A stretch of 64,000 bases of DNA from Oceanidesulfovibrio marinus (lineage in GTDB: Bacteria > Desulfobacterota > Desulfovibrionia > Desulfovibrionales > Desulfovibrionaceae), in NCBI RefSeq assembly GCF_013085545.1, contig NZ_CP039543.1:2108001-2172000 (forward strand), in the 5' to 3' direction. The stretch's first letter is position 1. Every line of letters starts with the position of its first letter. The notes beneath the pieces are model-generated. The model did not search any database, was not told where the DNA came from, and was given only the letters and a program-made list of their open reading frames with translations. This document shows positions 20,507 through 28,823 of this stretch, in pieces. Made by a program: the position numbers and the translations under genes.

Positions 20507-21785
20507 GCCCCTCGTCATCGCCATGGCCGGCATGGGTACGGTCGGCTCGGGTGTAGCGCGTCTGCTGGAGGAAAACGCAGAGTCCATCGCCAAACGCGCC
20601 GGCAGACCCGTCACCCTCAAGACCGTCGTCATTCGGAGTCCCAAGGAGCGCGTAGGCGCGGCCAAGGACGCCGAGTTCACGAACGACCTGCTCGCACCGG
20701 CCAACGATCCCGAGGTGGATGTTGTCCTGGAGCTCATCGGCGGCACCACTGCCGCGCGGGAGCTCATCACCAAAGCTCTGGAGAACGGCAAGCACGTGGT
20801 CACGGCCAACAAGGCCCTGCTCGCCGAGTACGGCCACGAGCTCTTTCCGCTGGCCCGGAGCAAGAGCTGCCACCTGGGCTTCGAGGCCAGCGTGGCCGGG
20901 GGCATCCCCATTCTCCAGTCCATCAAGGAGACCCTGGCCGCCAACGAGCTCTTCTCGGTCATGGGCATCCTCAACGGCACGGCCAACTTCATCCTTACGC
21001 AGATGTCGCAGGACGGCATGCCCTTTGACAAGGCCCTGGCCCTGGCTCAGGAGAAAGGCTACGCCGAGGCCGACCCCACCCTGGACATCGAGGGCATCGA
21101 CGCCGCGCACAAGCTCGTGCTGCTTATCCAGCTCGCCTTCGGGGCCAACTACCCGCTGGACAAGCTGCGCGTCTGGGGCATCTCGCGCGTTACGCCCATG
21201 GACATCGCCTTTGCCCGGCAGATGGGCTACGGCATCAAGCTCCTTGGCACGGCGCGCAAGGTGAATGGCAAGGTCACGGCCGGCGTCTATCCGGCCCTGG
21301 TGCCGGCGCACTACCTGCTGGCAAAGGTGGAGGGCTCCTACAATGCCGTGCGGCTGGAAGGCAACGCCGGCCCGGTGATGCTCTACGGCTACGGCGCGGG
21401 CGATCTGCCCACGGCCTCGGCCGTGCTGGCCGACGTCATAGCCGTGGCGCGCGGCTGCGAGCCCAACAACCTGGGCTTTGCGGACATGCCTTTCCCGCCG
21501 GACGCCGATATCCTGGACCTGGACGAGGCCGTGTCCGAGCACTTTCTGCGCTTCCTCGTGCCGGACAAGCCCGGCGTGCTGCGCGACATCGCCGGTGTGC
21601 TGGCTGCGCACGATATCTCCATCGCCCAGGTCATCCAGAAGGAAAAGAGCGAGGTCACGGGCTCTGCCGTGCCGCTGGTGCTCCAGACGCACGACGCACC
21701 GGCCAGAGAGATCCACGCGGCCATGCGAGAGGTCGAAAAACTTGACATCACCCTCGACAGGACCATGCACTACCGCATTCTCTAG
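20493..21785 (+). CDS. hom: homoserine dehydrogenase
   Basis: A 430-residue enzyme that reduces aspartate semialdehyde to homoserine, the branch point to threonine and methionine. The N-terminal NAD(P)-binding motif [16 protein letters not shown] is followed by the catalytic domain with [14 protein letters not shown] and the [20 protein letters not shown] region. A C-terminal ACT domain (from about residue 350, [20 protein letters not shown]) gives probable threonine feedback. A GTG start at 20493 with GGAGG six bases upstream is chosen; it lies inside the end of alaC. A strong hairpin follows, so apgM downstream has its own start of transcription or depends on read-through. Confidence 0.97.
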   Translation: MKQAKPLVIAMAGMGTVGSGVARLLEENAESIAKRAGRPVTLKTVVIRSPKERVGAAKDAEFTNDLLAPANDPEVDVVLELIGGTTAARELITKALENGKHVVTANKALLAEYGHELFPLARSKSCHLGFEASVAGGIPILQSIKETLAANELFSVMGILNGTANFILTQMSQDGMPFDKALALAQEKGYAEADPTLDIEGIDAAHKLVLLIQLAFGANYPLDKLRVWGISRVTPMDIAFARQMGYGIKLLGTARKVNGKVTAGVYPALVPAHYLLAKVEGSYNAVRLEGNAGPVMLYGYGAGDLPTASAVLADVIAVARGCEPNNLGFADMPFPPDADILDLDEAVSEHFLRFLVPDKPGVLRDIAGVLAAHDISIAQVIQKEKSEVTGSAVPLVLQTHDAPAREIHAAMREVEKLDITLDRTMHYRIL

Positions 21786-21839
21786 AGAGACATATCGCGA
21801 TCCAGCGCAGCCTCCGACCTGCGCGTACATCAGGATTCC

Positions 21840-21873
21840 ACCACACACGGCGGCAGTTGCCGCCGTGTGTGGT
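21840..21873 (+). terminator. strong hairpin after hom
   Basis: ACCACACACGGCGGCA and TGCCGCCGTGTGTGGT are perfect 16-base complements with a very tight loop. Only a short TTT follows, so it is either a terminator or a partial one before apgM. Confidence 0.65.
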
Positions 21874-21962
21874 TTGCGCGGCTGACATCACGACGCGCAG
21901 GTGGTATCCGGAGCCAATCGGCACCTCTTCGCACACATTTTGAATCACTCAAGGAAATAATG

Positions 21963-23198
21963 ATGTCCGATGCTTCCCGCACGTTTCTGTTTCTCGTAGG
22001 CGACGGCATGGGCGACTGGCCCATGGACGAGCTCGGCGGCAAGACGGCGCTCCAGGCAGCCCACACCCCCAATATGGACCGCTTGGCCGGCCTTGGCCTG
22101 ACCGGCCTGTGCCGCACCGTGCCGGACACCATGCCTCCTGGCTCCGACGTGGCCAACATGGCCCTGATGGGCTTCGATCCCATCGTACACCACACCGGCC
22201 GCGGCCCCATCGAGGCCGCCGCCCAGGGCCTGGAGCTCGGCGAGAACGACCTCGTGTTCCGGCTCAACCTGGTCACGGTCTCGGAGTTCTCGGCCGACGG
22301 CGTGATGCGCGACTACTCCTCCGGCCACATCAAGACCGAGGACGCCACGGCCCTGCTGGAGAAGCTCTCCACCGAGCTGGCCGATCTCATGGGCGACGAC
22401 TTCGAGTTCTACCCCGGCGTCCAGTACCGCCACCTGCTGGTTGCCAGGGACGCGGCCGACGGCCCCTTGTCCGACCTCTTCACCAACCCGCCCCACGACA
22501 TCCTGGACCAGCCCATCGTCAACGACATCACGGAGTTCGAGGAGTACCCCGAGCTGCACGCCGTGCTCAAGAAGGCGGCGGAGATTCTGGCCTCCCCGGA
22601 CAACCCCACCAAGGCCAACGCCCTGTGGCCGTGGGGGCAGGGCCGCCCGCTCATCCTGCCGCCCTTCGTGCAGACCTACGGCATGCGCGGCGCGGTGATC
22701 TCGGCCGTGGACCTGGTCAAGGGCCTGGGCCGCGCGGCCGGCATGCGGGTAATGGACATCGAAGGCGCCACCGGTCTGCTGGACACCAACTACGAGGGCA
22801 AGGTCCAGGCCGCCCTCGACTTCATCAACGGCGGCGGCGAGCTCGTGTTCCTGCATGTGGAAGCGCCGGACGAGTGCGGCCACGGCGGCGTAGCTTCGGA
22901 AAAGGTGGAGTCCATCGAGCGCTTCGACAAACGCATCGTAGGACCGCTGATGGACGCGCTGTGGGAGAGCAACGCCGCGTTCCTCCTGGGCTGCGACCAC
23001 TTCACGCCCATTGCCGAGCGCACGCACACCAAGGACCCCATTCCGTTCGTCCTGGCCTGGAAGGGCTGCGAAAATCCATCCGGCGTGGCCGAGTACTCCG
23101 AAGCGGCCGCCGCCTCTACGGGCCTGATGATCGACCCCGGCTTTGAGCTCATAGGCTGGGCCCTGACCGAATCCGGCCTGCGGGAGAAGAAAAAATGA
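21963..23198 (+). CDS. apgM: ApgM-family phosphoglycerate mutase-like protein (possible homoserine kinase)
   Basis: A 411-residue member of the archaeal-type cofactor-independent phosphoglycerate mutase group of the alkaline phosphatase superfamily. The metal motif FLFLVGDGMGDWPMDELGG is at the start, the nucleophile serine 61 lies in PPGSDVANMALMGFDP, and GCDHFTPIAERTH near the end supplies metal-binding residues. ApgM isomerises 3- and 2-phosphoglycerate, but some members next to hom have been linked to homoserine phosphorylation (recalled from genetic studies of Bacteroides and Desulfovibrio-type bacteria, not checked here). No classical thrB is visible in this window. AAGGA lies seven bases before the second of two adjacent ATGs, which is used. 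Confidence 0.88.
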   Translation: MSDASRTFLFLVGDGMGDWPMDELGGKTALQAAHTPNMDRLAGLGLTGLCRTVPDTMPPGSDVANMALMGFDPIVHHTGRGPIEAAAQGLELGENDLVFRLNLVTVSEFSADGVMRDYSSGHIKTEDATALLEKLSTELADLMGDDFEFYPGVQYRHLLVARDAADGPLSDLFTNPPHDILDQPIVNDITEFEEYPELHAVLKKAAEILASPDNPTKANALWPWGQGRPLILPPFVQTYGMRGAVISAVDLVKGLGRAAGMRVMDIEGATGLLDTNYEGKVQAALDFINGGGELVFLHVEAPDECGHGGVASEKVESIERFDKRIVGPLMDALWESNAAFLLGCDHFTPIAERTHTKDPIPFVLAWKGCENPSGVAEYSEAAAASTGLMIDPGFELIGWALTESGLREKKK

Positions 23199-23623
23199 GC
23201 AATGAGAAGGATACCTTTCCAAAGCCCGAGTGCTGGTATCCGCACCGCGTCTCCTACGGCGAGACAGACACCATGGGCCTGGCCTACTACGGCGAGTATC
23301 TTCACTTTTTCGAGCGGGCGCGCAGCGCCTTCATCCGCGAGCGCGGCATGAGCTACGCCGGGGTGGAGGAAAAAGGCGTGCTCCTGCCCGTGCGCGAGGC
23401 GTGCTGCCGCTACCGCCACCCGTCGCGCTATGACGATCTTATCTGGATTCGCGCGGGCATCAACGAGTGGTCCCGCGTTGCAATGACCTTCATCTATGAG
23501 GTGTGGAACGAGGACAGGACAGAGCTGCTCACCACGGGCCACACTCAGCACGCCTGCGTCGGCCCGGACTTCAAGCTCATCCGGGTCCCGGAATGGCTCA
23601 AGGAGATGTTCCAAAATGATTGA
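23195..23623 (+). CDS. YbgC/4HBT-type acyl-CoA thioesterase
   Basis: A 142-residue hot-dog-fold thioesterase. The motif YGETDTMGLAYYGEYLHFFE carries the conserved aspartate of the 4-hydroxybenzoyl-CoA thioesterase/YbgC group, though the usual D-x-D-x-x-G-V-V-Y-H spelling is altered to ETDTMGLAYY. These enzymes hydrolyse acyl-CoA or acyl-carrier-protein thioesters. The start ATG overlaps the apgM stop by four bases (ATGA), and the next gene overlaps its end by eight bases, so the three genes form one transcription unit. The substrate is not predictable. Confidence 0.88.
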   Translation: MSNEKDTFPKPECWYPHRVSYGETDTMGLAYYGEYLHFFERARSAFIRERGMSYAGVEEKGVLLPVREACCRYRHPSRYDDLIWIRAGINEWSRVAMTFIYEVWNEDRTELLTTGHTQHACVGPDFKLIRVPEWLKEMFQND

Positions 23624-24563
23624 CGAACCGCGCGACGCCGGCTCCCCATCGGCGTCCGCCCAGACCGCTGCAACCGCCGCTCCGGGGAACGGCTACATCG
23701 ACGTCCACACCCACTCCTTCCACCCCAAGATTGCACACAAAGTCCTGAAACAACTGGAGGGCCACTACCGCATCCAGCCCGTGGGCTCCGGCCTGCTGGA
23801 GGATTTGCTGCAGGTGGAGACAGCGGCCGGCATAGGCCGCATGATGGTGCACAGCGCGGCCACCACCCCGGCGCAGGTTATCCCCGCCAACAACTGGGCG
23901 CTGGAGCTGCTCAAGAAGGACACTGGCCGGATCGAGCCCTTTGGCACCGTGCATCCGGAGTTCGAAAAGTGGGAGTCCGAGCTGGACCGCCTGGAGCGCG
24001 CCGGCATCCGCGGCCTGAAGATCCACCCCGACTTCCAGGGCTTCCGGCTGGATGATCCGCAGCTCTTCACCATCTTGGAGGCAGCGGCCGACCGGTTCGT
24101 GTACATGATCCACGTGGGCGACAGGCTGCCCCCGGCCGAGAATCCCTCCTGCCCGTACAAGCTGCTGGCCATCCACGAGGCCCTGCCCCAGGCCAAGATC
24201 ATCGCCGCGCATCTGGGCGGCTATCTCCACTGGCAGTGGGTGCTGGAGACCATCCTGGGCCGCAATGTGTACATCGACACCTCCAGCTCACTTTCCTACA
24301 TCGACCAGCCCACGCTGGAGGCCATTTTCGAGCGCCATCCGCGCGAGTACATCCTCTTTGGCAGCGACTGGCCCCTGCAAGACCCCAAGACGGAGATAGG
24401 CTTGCTGCGCTCCCGGCTGGGGCTGACGGACGCCGAGATCTCGGAGATACTGGCCAACGGCTCCAGGCTGCTGCCGGCGCACGCCGGACATAAGCCGGAG
24501 CAGCAACCTGCCTTTTCGCCAGATCCTACCCGGCACGACACATCCCCCGACCGGTCCATATAA
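23616..24563 (+). CDS. amidohydrolase_2-family metal-dependent hydrolase
   Basis: A 315-residue TIM-barrel hydrolase. The metal-binding DVHTHSFHP is near residue 30, GLKIHPDFQGF mid-protein, IIAAHLGGY next, and LFGSDWP at the C-terminal end supplies the catalytic aspartate. The first 25 residues are Ala/Ser-rich and probably disordered. The family includes decarboxylases and lactonases, so a precise reaction cannot be given. It overlaps the thioesterase gene by eight bases, the last of the apgM-led unit. The C-terminal 35 residues are Pro-rich and unlike the family. Confidence 0.85.
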   Translation: MIDEPRDAGSPSASAQTAATAAPGNGYIDVHTHSFHPKIAHKVLKQLEGHYRIQPVGSGLLEDLLQVETAAGIGRMMVHSAATTPAQVIPANNWALELLKKDTGRIEPFGTVHPEFEKWESELDRLERAGIRGLKIHPDFQGFRLDDPQLFTILEAAADRFVYMIHVGDRLPPAENPSCPYKLLAIHEALPQAKIIAAHLGGYLHWQWVLETILGRNVYIDTSSSLSYIDQPTLEAIFERHPREYILFGSDWPLQDPKTEIGLLRSRLGLTDAEISEILANGSRLLPAHAGHKPEQQPAFSPDPTRHDTSPDRSI

Positions 24564-24569
24564 TAGAAC

Positions 24570-24607
24570 AGCGGCCGTCACCCTCTCCAGGCGGCGGCCG
24601 CTTCCTT
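24570..24607 (+). terminator. terminator after the amidohydrolase gene
   Basis: AGCGGCCG and CGGCCGCT form an 8-pair stem around a 17-base loop and are followed by TCCTTA. It lies between convergent genes and may serve both strands. Confidence 0.6.
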
Positions 24608-24630
24608 ATCATTTGGATGGCTTCCGGCGG

Positions 24631-25287
24631 CTAATCAATTGCGGGCACGCCCAGGGCTTCGCGGATCGACTCGATGCTGCGCTTCTGCACGAACAGGGCG
24701 GTGCGGTGCTTCACCGATGCTTCGCTGGCGTAGAGATCCAGGAACGCGGCCACCATGCCCTCGGCCTCGTCGTCATTCAGGCCTTTGACCAGGACATCGC
24801 CCAGTCGCGGCCGCCTGCCGCCGTTGCCGCCCACGAGTACGGTCCAGCCGTGGGGACCGCCCACCAGGCCCACGTCGCGGTAGCGGCTCTCGCCGCAGTT
24901 GAAGTTGCAGCCCGAGACCCCGACCTTGACCTTGGCCGGGAAGGCGCGGCCAAAGACCAGCCTGTCCAGGCGCGCGCCCATGCCCATGGCGTCCATCATG
25001 CCGAAGCTGCACCAGTCCGTGCCCGGGCAGGCCTGCACGTAGTTCTTGCACAGCTCGCCAACCGGGCCCAGCGCTTCCTTGATGGGGCCCAGGTCCTCCT
25101 CGCGGATGCCGAGAAGCATGAGCCGCTGCGCCGAAGTGATCTTGACCGCGGGTATCTTGTACTCGCGCACCACGTGGGCGATGCGCTCCAGTGTATCAGG
25201 GTCGATCACGCCCAGGGGCGTGCGGGGTTTGATGGCGTAGGTGGTCTTGTCTCGCTGCAGGATGGCGCCTGCCTTCGGATCGCTCAC
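24631..25287 (-). CDS. small assimilatory-type sulfite reductase (siroheme, 4Fe-4S)
   Basis: A 218-residue protein with the siroheme/4Fe-4S ligand pattern C-x5-C (Cys87, Cys93) and C-x3-C (Cys127, Cys131) in ACPGTDWC and GVSGCNFNCGES. It starts with an NIR/SIR ferredoxin-like half domain (YAIKPRTPLGVI). The size and motif set match the low-molecular-weight, low-spin assimilatory-type sulfite reductase known from Desulfovibrio (about 27 kDa), not the two-subunit dissimilatory enzyme. It reduces sulfite or nitrite by six electrons in vitro; the physiological role is unsettled. It is a single gene with AAGGAGGAACC before the ATG. Confidence 0.85.
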   Translation of the reverse strand: MSDPKAGAILQRDKTTYAIKPRTPLGVIDPDTLERIAHVVREYKIPAVKITSAQRLMLLGIREEDLGPIKEALGPVGELCKNYVQACPGTDWCSFGMMDAMGMGARLDRLVFGRAFPAKVKVGVSGCNFNCGESRYRDVGLVGGPHGWTVLVGGNGGRRPRLGDVLVKGLNDDEAEGMVAAFLDLYASEASVKHRTALFVQKRSIESIREALGVPAID

Positions 25288-25532
25288 GGTTCCTCCTTGG
25301 TGTCGTATCGTGTGGGCCGCGCCGCTGCACGGCCCGTTGCATGTACACCACCCGGTGCATGCCGCACAATGCGATCCGTTGCCTTGCCATAGATCAATTC
25401 CGGAGATTTTCTGAATGGGGGAACACGGCGAGGCATGCGATATCCTGCCGCAACGCCGCCTTCTTCCAGACGCACAGCATCACGCCGCCTTCCGCCGCGG
25501 CACTCTTGTACGAGCCCTCGCCCCGCGCCTGA

Positions 25533-25721
25533 CTACTGCCCTTCCTCATCGCGGGAGCGCTGCTGCAGCTCCGATATCTCGTCCTCGCTCAGGTCGTAGC
25601 CGTTCTCTTCAGCGATCCGCGCCAGATGGAAGGCGTCGGCGCCGGCGTCCACCAGCTCCCTCTGCAGATGCGGGTAGTTGCCGAGATCGACCAGGAAACG
25701 CTCGAGTTCATTCTGACTCAT
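25533..25721 (-). CDS. Nif11-domain small protein
   Basis: A 62-residue acidic protein. MSQNELERFLVDLGNYPHL and the following A-x2-A-x3-A-E-E-N-GYDLSEDEI match the Nif11 domain, found in nitrogen-fixation clusters and as the leader of some ribosomally made peptide precursors. There is no double-glycine cleavage site, no core peptide and no modification enzyme nearby, so it is probably a free-standing Nif11-like protein of unknown role. GAAGGAG lies about eight bases before the ATG. It follows the DksA-like gene on the same strand after 47 bases. Confidence 0.75.
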   Translation of the reverse strand: MSQNELERFLVDLGNYPHLQRELVDAGADAFHLARIAEENGYDLSEDEISELQQRSRDEEGQ

Positions 25722-25768
25722 GCTTTCACTCCTTCACTCGGTTTGCCGGGCCCAGCGGCCCGGCCGGA

Positions 25769-26110
25769 TCACGTGGCCTGCGCCTCCTGCTGCCGCGCGC
25801 AGACGATGCACAGCTCGGTCCACGGCATGGCCTCCAGCCGCCTGGGCTCTATAAGCCTGCCACAGGAGGAGCAGACGCCGAAGTTCCCGGAATCCACGCG
25901 GGCCAGCGCCTTGCGGATATTGCCGCTCTCTTCCTCCAGGCTCTCGATCTCCCTGTCGATCTGCGAGAGTTCCTGTTCCTTCTGGCCGCGTTCCGCCGGC
26001 TCCGTGAGCTTATCCTGCAGTGCGTTGCGCAAGGCGTGCAACCGCTGCTCATCCTGGCGCACCTCTTTGAAGCGCTCCTTGATGGTATGAATAATACTTT
26101 GTGTAACCAA
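25769..26110 (-). CDS. DksA/TraR-type C4 zinc-finger protein
   Basis: A 113-residue protein with a long coiled coil (about 8-70) and a C-terminal zinc finger with cysteines 80, 83, 101 and 104 (CSSCG and CIVC). DksA/TraR proteins bind RNA polymerase through the secondary channel and tune transcription, usually with ppGpp. A TTG start at 26110 is chosen because AAGGAG lies six bases upstream; a longer reading from another TTG at 26185 has no ribosome site. The coiled-coil tip does not show the classical DksA D-x-x-D-x-A motif clearly. Co-transcription with the Nif11-like gene is likely. Confidence 0.8.
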   Translation of the reverse strand: MVTQSIIHTIKERFKEVRQDEQRLHALRNALQDKLTEPAERGQKEQELSQIDREIESLEEESGNIRKALARVDSGNFGVCSSCGRLIEPRRLEAMPWTELCIVCARQQEAQAT

Positions 26111-26424
26111 GACGTACTCCTTGCTGTAGCTGGCTTCACCTAGTGTCACCTGCACAGAATAGAGGCTCCGCACCAAAGACACCAATGACGTGGCCGGGGA
26201 AACCTCGGGTATTGCACCGAAGGCAGCACTCGCCCCTACTTTCTTCTACCATACTTCGGCAAAAGAATCACACCGGATTCAAACGATACGCGCAGAAGAC
26301 GCGGCATGAGCCCAGAGACAGACGGTCAGAACGCTGGACGCCGGGACAATGGCCTGCACGCCCGCGTCAACGTGGGGTCGAAAAAACGAAGGGCCGAGAA
26401 AACGGGAGTTGACTCGGGCCCACC

Positions 26425-26456
26425 TAAGAAAAAGGCCCGGCAAAGAACCGGGCCTT
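26425..26456 (-). terminator. terminator of the outer-membrane protein gene
   Basis: AAGGCCCGG and CCGGGCCTT form a 9-pair stem around 7 bases; on the reverse strand TTTTTCTT follows. It ends 26 bases after the gene's stop codon. Confidence 0.9.
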
Positions 26457-26481
26457 GAAAAAGCGCTGTGTACGCGGACAA

Positions 26482-27204
26482 TTAGAAGGTGTAGCCGACG
26501 CCCACGGAGCCGCCCACGCCGTCCAGCTGTTGGGGGTTGAACCCGCCCAGGTGCCGGAAGCCCATACGGATGAGGAACGAGAAGTTGTCGGTGACCCGCA
26601 GGTCCTGGCCGATCTCCGTCTTGAAGGAGAAGAAATTCGTGTTGCCGCTGTAGGGCACTTCCTCGTCTGTCACGGCGGCGCCCACGCCCATGGCGAGGAA
26701 CAGCCCCCCCATCTCCGTGGGGAAGAAGTTGAACCGCGGCCCGACAGTGAAGCCGTAACCGGAGATATTCTCATCGCGGGTAGGAACCGGCATGGCCGAG
26801 CGATTGACCGCTTCGATGTACTCGGCGGCGACGTCCTGCTGCGAGGCTGTGTAGCCCATGGACGCGAGGAGCTGTGTGACGTACGCAGAGGGGATGACCT
26901 CGTAATTCCTGAAGAAGTTCTTCTGGTCGCTGTCGAGATCCGCGTTCATGAAGAACTCGTACGCCAGGAACTCCGCCTCCACGCTCCAGAACTCGTTGAT
27001 GAAGTAGTCGAGCGTGACGCCGTACGTCATGTAGGCGTCCACATCATCATGGAAGACCCAGACGCCGCCGACACTTGCCGAGGCTTCGAGATCGTTCGAA
27101 ATATGATACTTCTTCTCGGCAAGCGCCTGGCCGGGCGCAAGAAGCCCTGCCAGCAGAATTGCCGTCGCGATCATTACTGCCGCGCTTCGACGGAACACCA
27201 CCAT
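26482..27204 (-). CDS. outer-membrane beta-barrel protein
   Basis: A 240-residue protein with a signal peptide (about 1-29, ending PGQALA), alternating amphipathic strands and a C-terminal phenylalanine in VGVGYTF, the BAM recognition signal. The segment GFRHLGGFNPQQLDG near the end recalls the PagL lipid A deacylase family, but the expected serine after the histidine is replaced by glycine, so enzymatic activity is doubtful. Residues 80-160 hold a large acidic insertion. The ATG at 27204 is chosen from AAGGGTG just upstream. A strong terminator follows. It is a single gene, divergent from a periplasmic protein gene. Confidence 0.78.
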   Translation of the reverse strand: MVVFRRSAAVMIATAILLAGLLAPGQALAEKKYHISNDLEASASVGGVWVFHDDVDAYMTYGVTLDYFINEFWSVEAEFLAYEFFMNADLDSDQKNFFRNYEVIPSAYVTQLLASMGYTASQQDVAAEYIEAVNRSAMPVPTRDENISGYGFTVGPRFNFFPTEMGGLFLAMGVGAAVTDEEVPYSGNTNFFSFKTEIGQDLRVTDNFSFLIRMGFRHLGGFNPQQLDGVGGSVGVGYTF

Positions 27205-27378
27205 CACCCTTCCCTTGTCATTTGGATTGCGTATCTGCGTGTCATACCACACGGCACCATATTGCCTTCCGAGCCCCTTGTCCAGACTCGTGTTGCCTAT
27301 CGTCCCAAGCTGGGTTATTTTAATGAAGTGCCCTACAAAGCTGATTCTTTTCTCAATGATGCTTCCTTGTCGCGCGCC

Positions 27379-27954
27379 ATGCTGCGGCTCCTGCCCGTTC
27401 TTCTCGCCCTGCTGATTCTGACCAGTTTCGTCCTGCCGGCCCGCGCCCAGATCAACATGTGGGAAGATGAGGAAGGCGTGCTCATCCTCGACAGCCGGCG
27501 TACGCCCCACGAAAAGCCCGGGCTCATCGTCACGGACGAGAGCATCCAGACCAGGCCCATGCCCGCCGGCACAAACGTGGACGAGTTCCACCGCGTGTAC
27601 AAACGCGGCACGGACGAGCTGCAGAAGATCGCCGCCCTCATCCGCCAGGAGGATTACACCTCCGCCCTCTCGGTCCGGCTCGTCCCCTTCAAAAACTACA
27701 TCCCGTCCAAGGCTCCGCACCTGGTCATCCCGCCCGGCGTGCAGCAGCGCATCGACGCCATGGAGGGGGTCAGCCGCGTCTCCCGCAACATGATCGAGGG
27801 CCAGCGCGACCCGCAGGCCGTGGGCCGTCTCAAATCAAAAGCACTCTACTGCAACGGCCTGGTTGCAAAGCTCCGCTGGGATGTCTGGATCAAGACGTAT
27901 CAGGCGCCCATCGATATCGCGGAGCTCGACGAGACCATCTGCCTGAATCGCTGA
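27379..27954 (+). CDS. hypothetical secreted protein
   Basis: A 191-residue protein with a clear signal peptide (LLPVLLALLILTSFVLPARA) and a polar mature part of about 165 residues. The mature part starts INMWEDEEGVLILDSRR, which resembles the start of periplasmic proteins with a DUF4124-type beginning, and contains two cysteines-poor helical stretches. No family is recognised with confidence. The ATG at 27379 has no clear ribosome site. It ends six bases before the converging ChaN-like gene. Confidence 0.7.
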   Translation: MLRLLPVLLALLILTSFVLPARAQINMWEDEEGVLILDSRRTPHEKPGLIVTDESIQTRPMPAGTNVDEFHRVYKRGTDELQKIAALIRQEDYTSALSVRLVPFKNYIPSKAPHLVIPPGVQQRIDAMEGVSRVSRNMIEGQRDPQAVGRLKSKALYCNGLVAKLRWDVWIKTYQAPIDIAELDETICLNR

Positions 27955-27960
27955 TCCGCC

Positions 27961-28821
27961 CTACAGATTGAGCATCAGATAGTCGCAGTCGGCCGTTGTG
28001 ACCGCATCCTTGTCCAGCCGCCCCTTCTCTTGCGGCAGGATGATACGTTGCGTCACGTCCGGGTCCTGCTTGCGCATCTGCGCGGGCATGGCCGCCTTCC
28101 AGGCATGCACGGAGCCTGCAAGCACCACCATGATCGCGCCCGGATACTCCTTCATGTCGTCCAGGGCGTGCACGGCCATGGCCGTATCCCACACAAGCTG
28201 GGCCTCGCAGAACTTCTGGAACTCCGCTTCGCCGTGGCCATGCGCGCCGGTGATGCGGTGCAGGAACTCTGCATACGCCGGGCTCACGTCGCAGGCGATG
28301 GGCGGCAGCATGCCCCGCTCCTCTTCGGTCAGGGACTCGAAGCCCTGGCTGGCCACCTTGCGCGTCACGCTGCGCGGTACGTTCAGCCCGGCCATGGGCA
28401 CGCCGTTCTCCCGGCAGTAGAGAAAGATGTCCCGGTACTGCGGCCACAGCCGGCCCCAGTTGCGGCGGAATGCCTCTATGAACTCGCGTTCCGGCAGTTT
28501 CCCGGCCAGCCAGCGGTCCAGCGTCTCCTGGTCCCGCCGCTCGAACATCTCCAGCCCCACCACCACCTCGTGGCCGGCCTCCCGGAGCGCGCGGATAACG
28601 GCAAGCTGAGCCAGGTGGGTAGCGTACTCGTCGTGCACCTCGCCCACGTACACGAACTCCGCCTTGGCAAGATCGGGCACGGCCGCCTCGATGGAGAGCT
28701 CGCGACCGTTCGCCACATCCCACAGCGAGAAGTCCCAATCGTCGATATCCTGGGCCAGCGCGGCGCCCGCCAGAACGAACGTCGCAACCAGCGTGAAAAG
28801 GCATACGATCAGCCGTCGCAT
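27961..28821 (-). CDS. ChaN-like (Tiki/heme-uptake superfamily) exported protein
   Basis: A 286-residue exported protein with a signal peptide ending AGAALA. It carries the ChaN/DUF399 motifs FVYVGEVHDEYATHLAQ, VVGLEMFERRDQETLDRWL and VVLAGSVHAW. ChaN of Campylobacter is an iron-regulated, heme-binding lipoprotein; here the signal peptide has no lipobox cysteine, so the protein is probably soluble in the periplasm. The ATG at 28821 is chosen over a GTG two codons earlier, because the GTG lies inside the GAAGGAG ribosome site. It starts two bases after the stop of the M1-type peptidase gene. Confidence 0.85.
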   Translation of the reverse strand: MRRLIVCLFTLVATFVLAGAALAQDIDDWDFSLWDVANGRELSIEAAVPDLAKAEFVYVGEVHDEYATHLAQLAVIRALREAGHEVVVGLEMFERRDQETLDRWLAGKLPEREFIEAFRRNWGRLWPQYRDIFLYCRENGVPMAGLNVPRSVTRKVASQGFESLTEEERGMLPPIACDVSPAYAEFLHRITGAHGHGEAEFQKFCEAQLVWDTAMAVHALDDMKEYPGAIMVVLAGSVHAWKAAMPAQMRKQDPDVTQRIILPQEKGRLDKDAVTTADCDYLMLNL

Positions 28822-28823
28822 GA

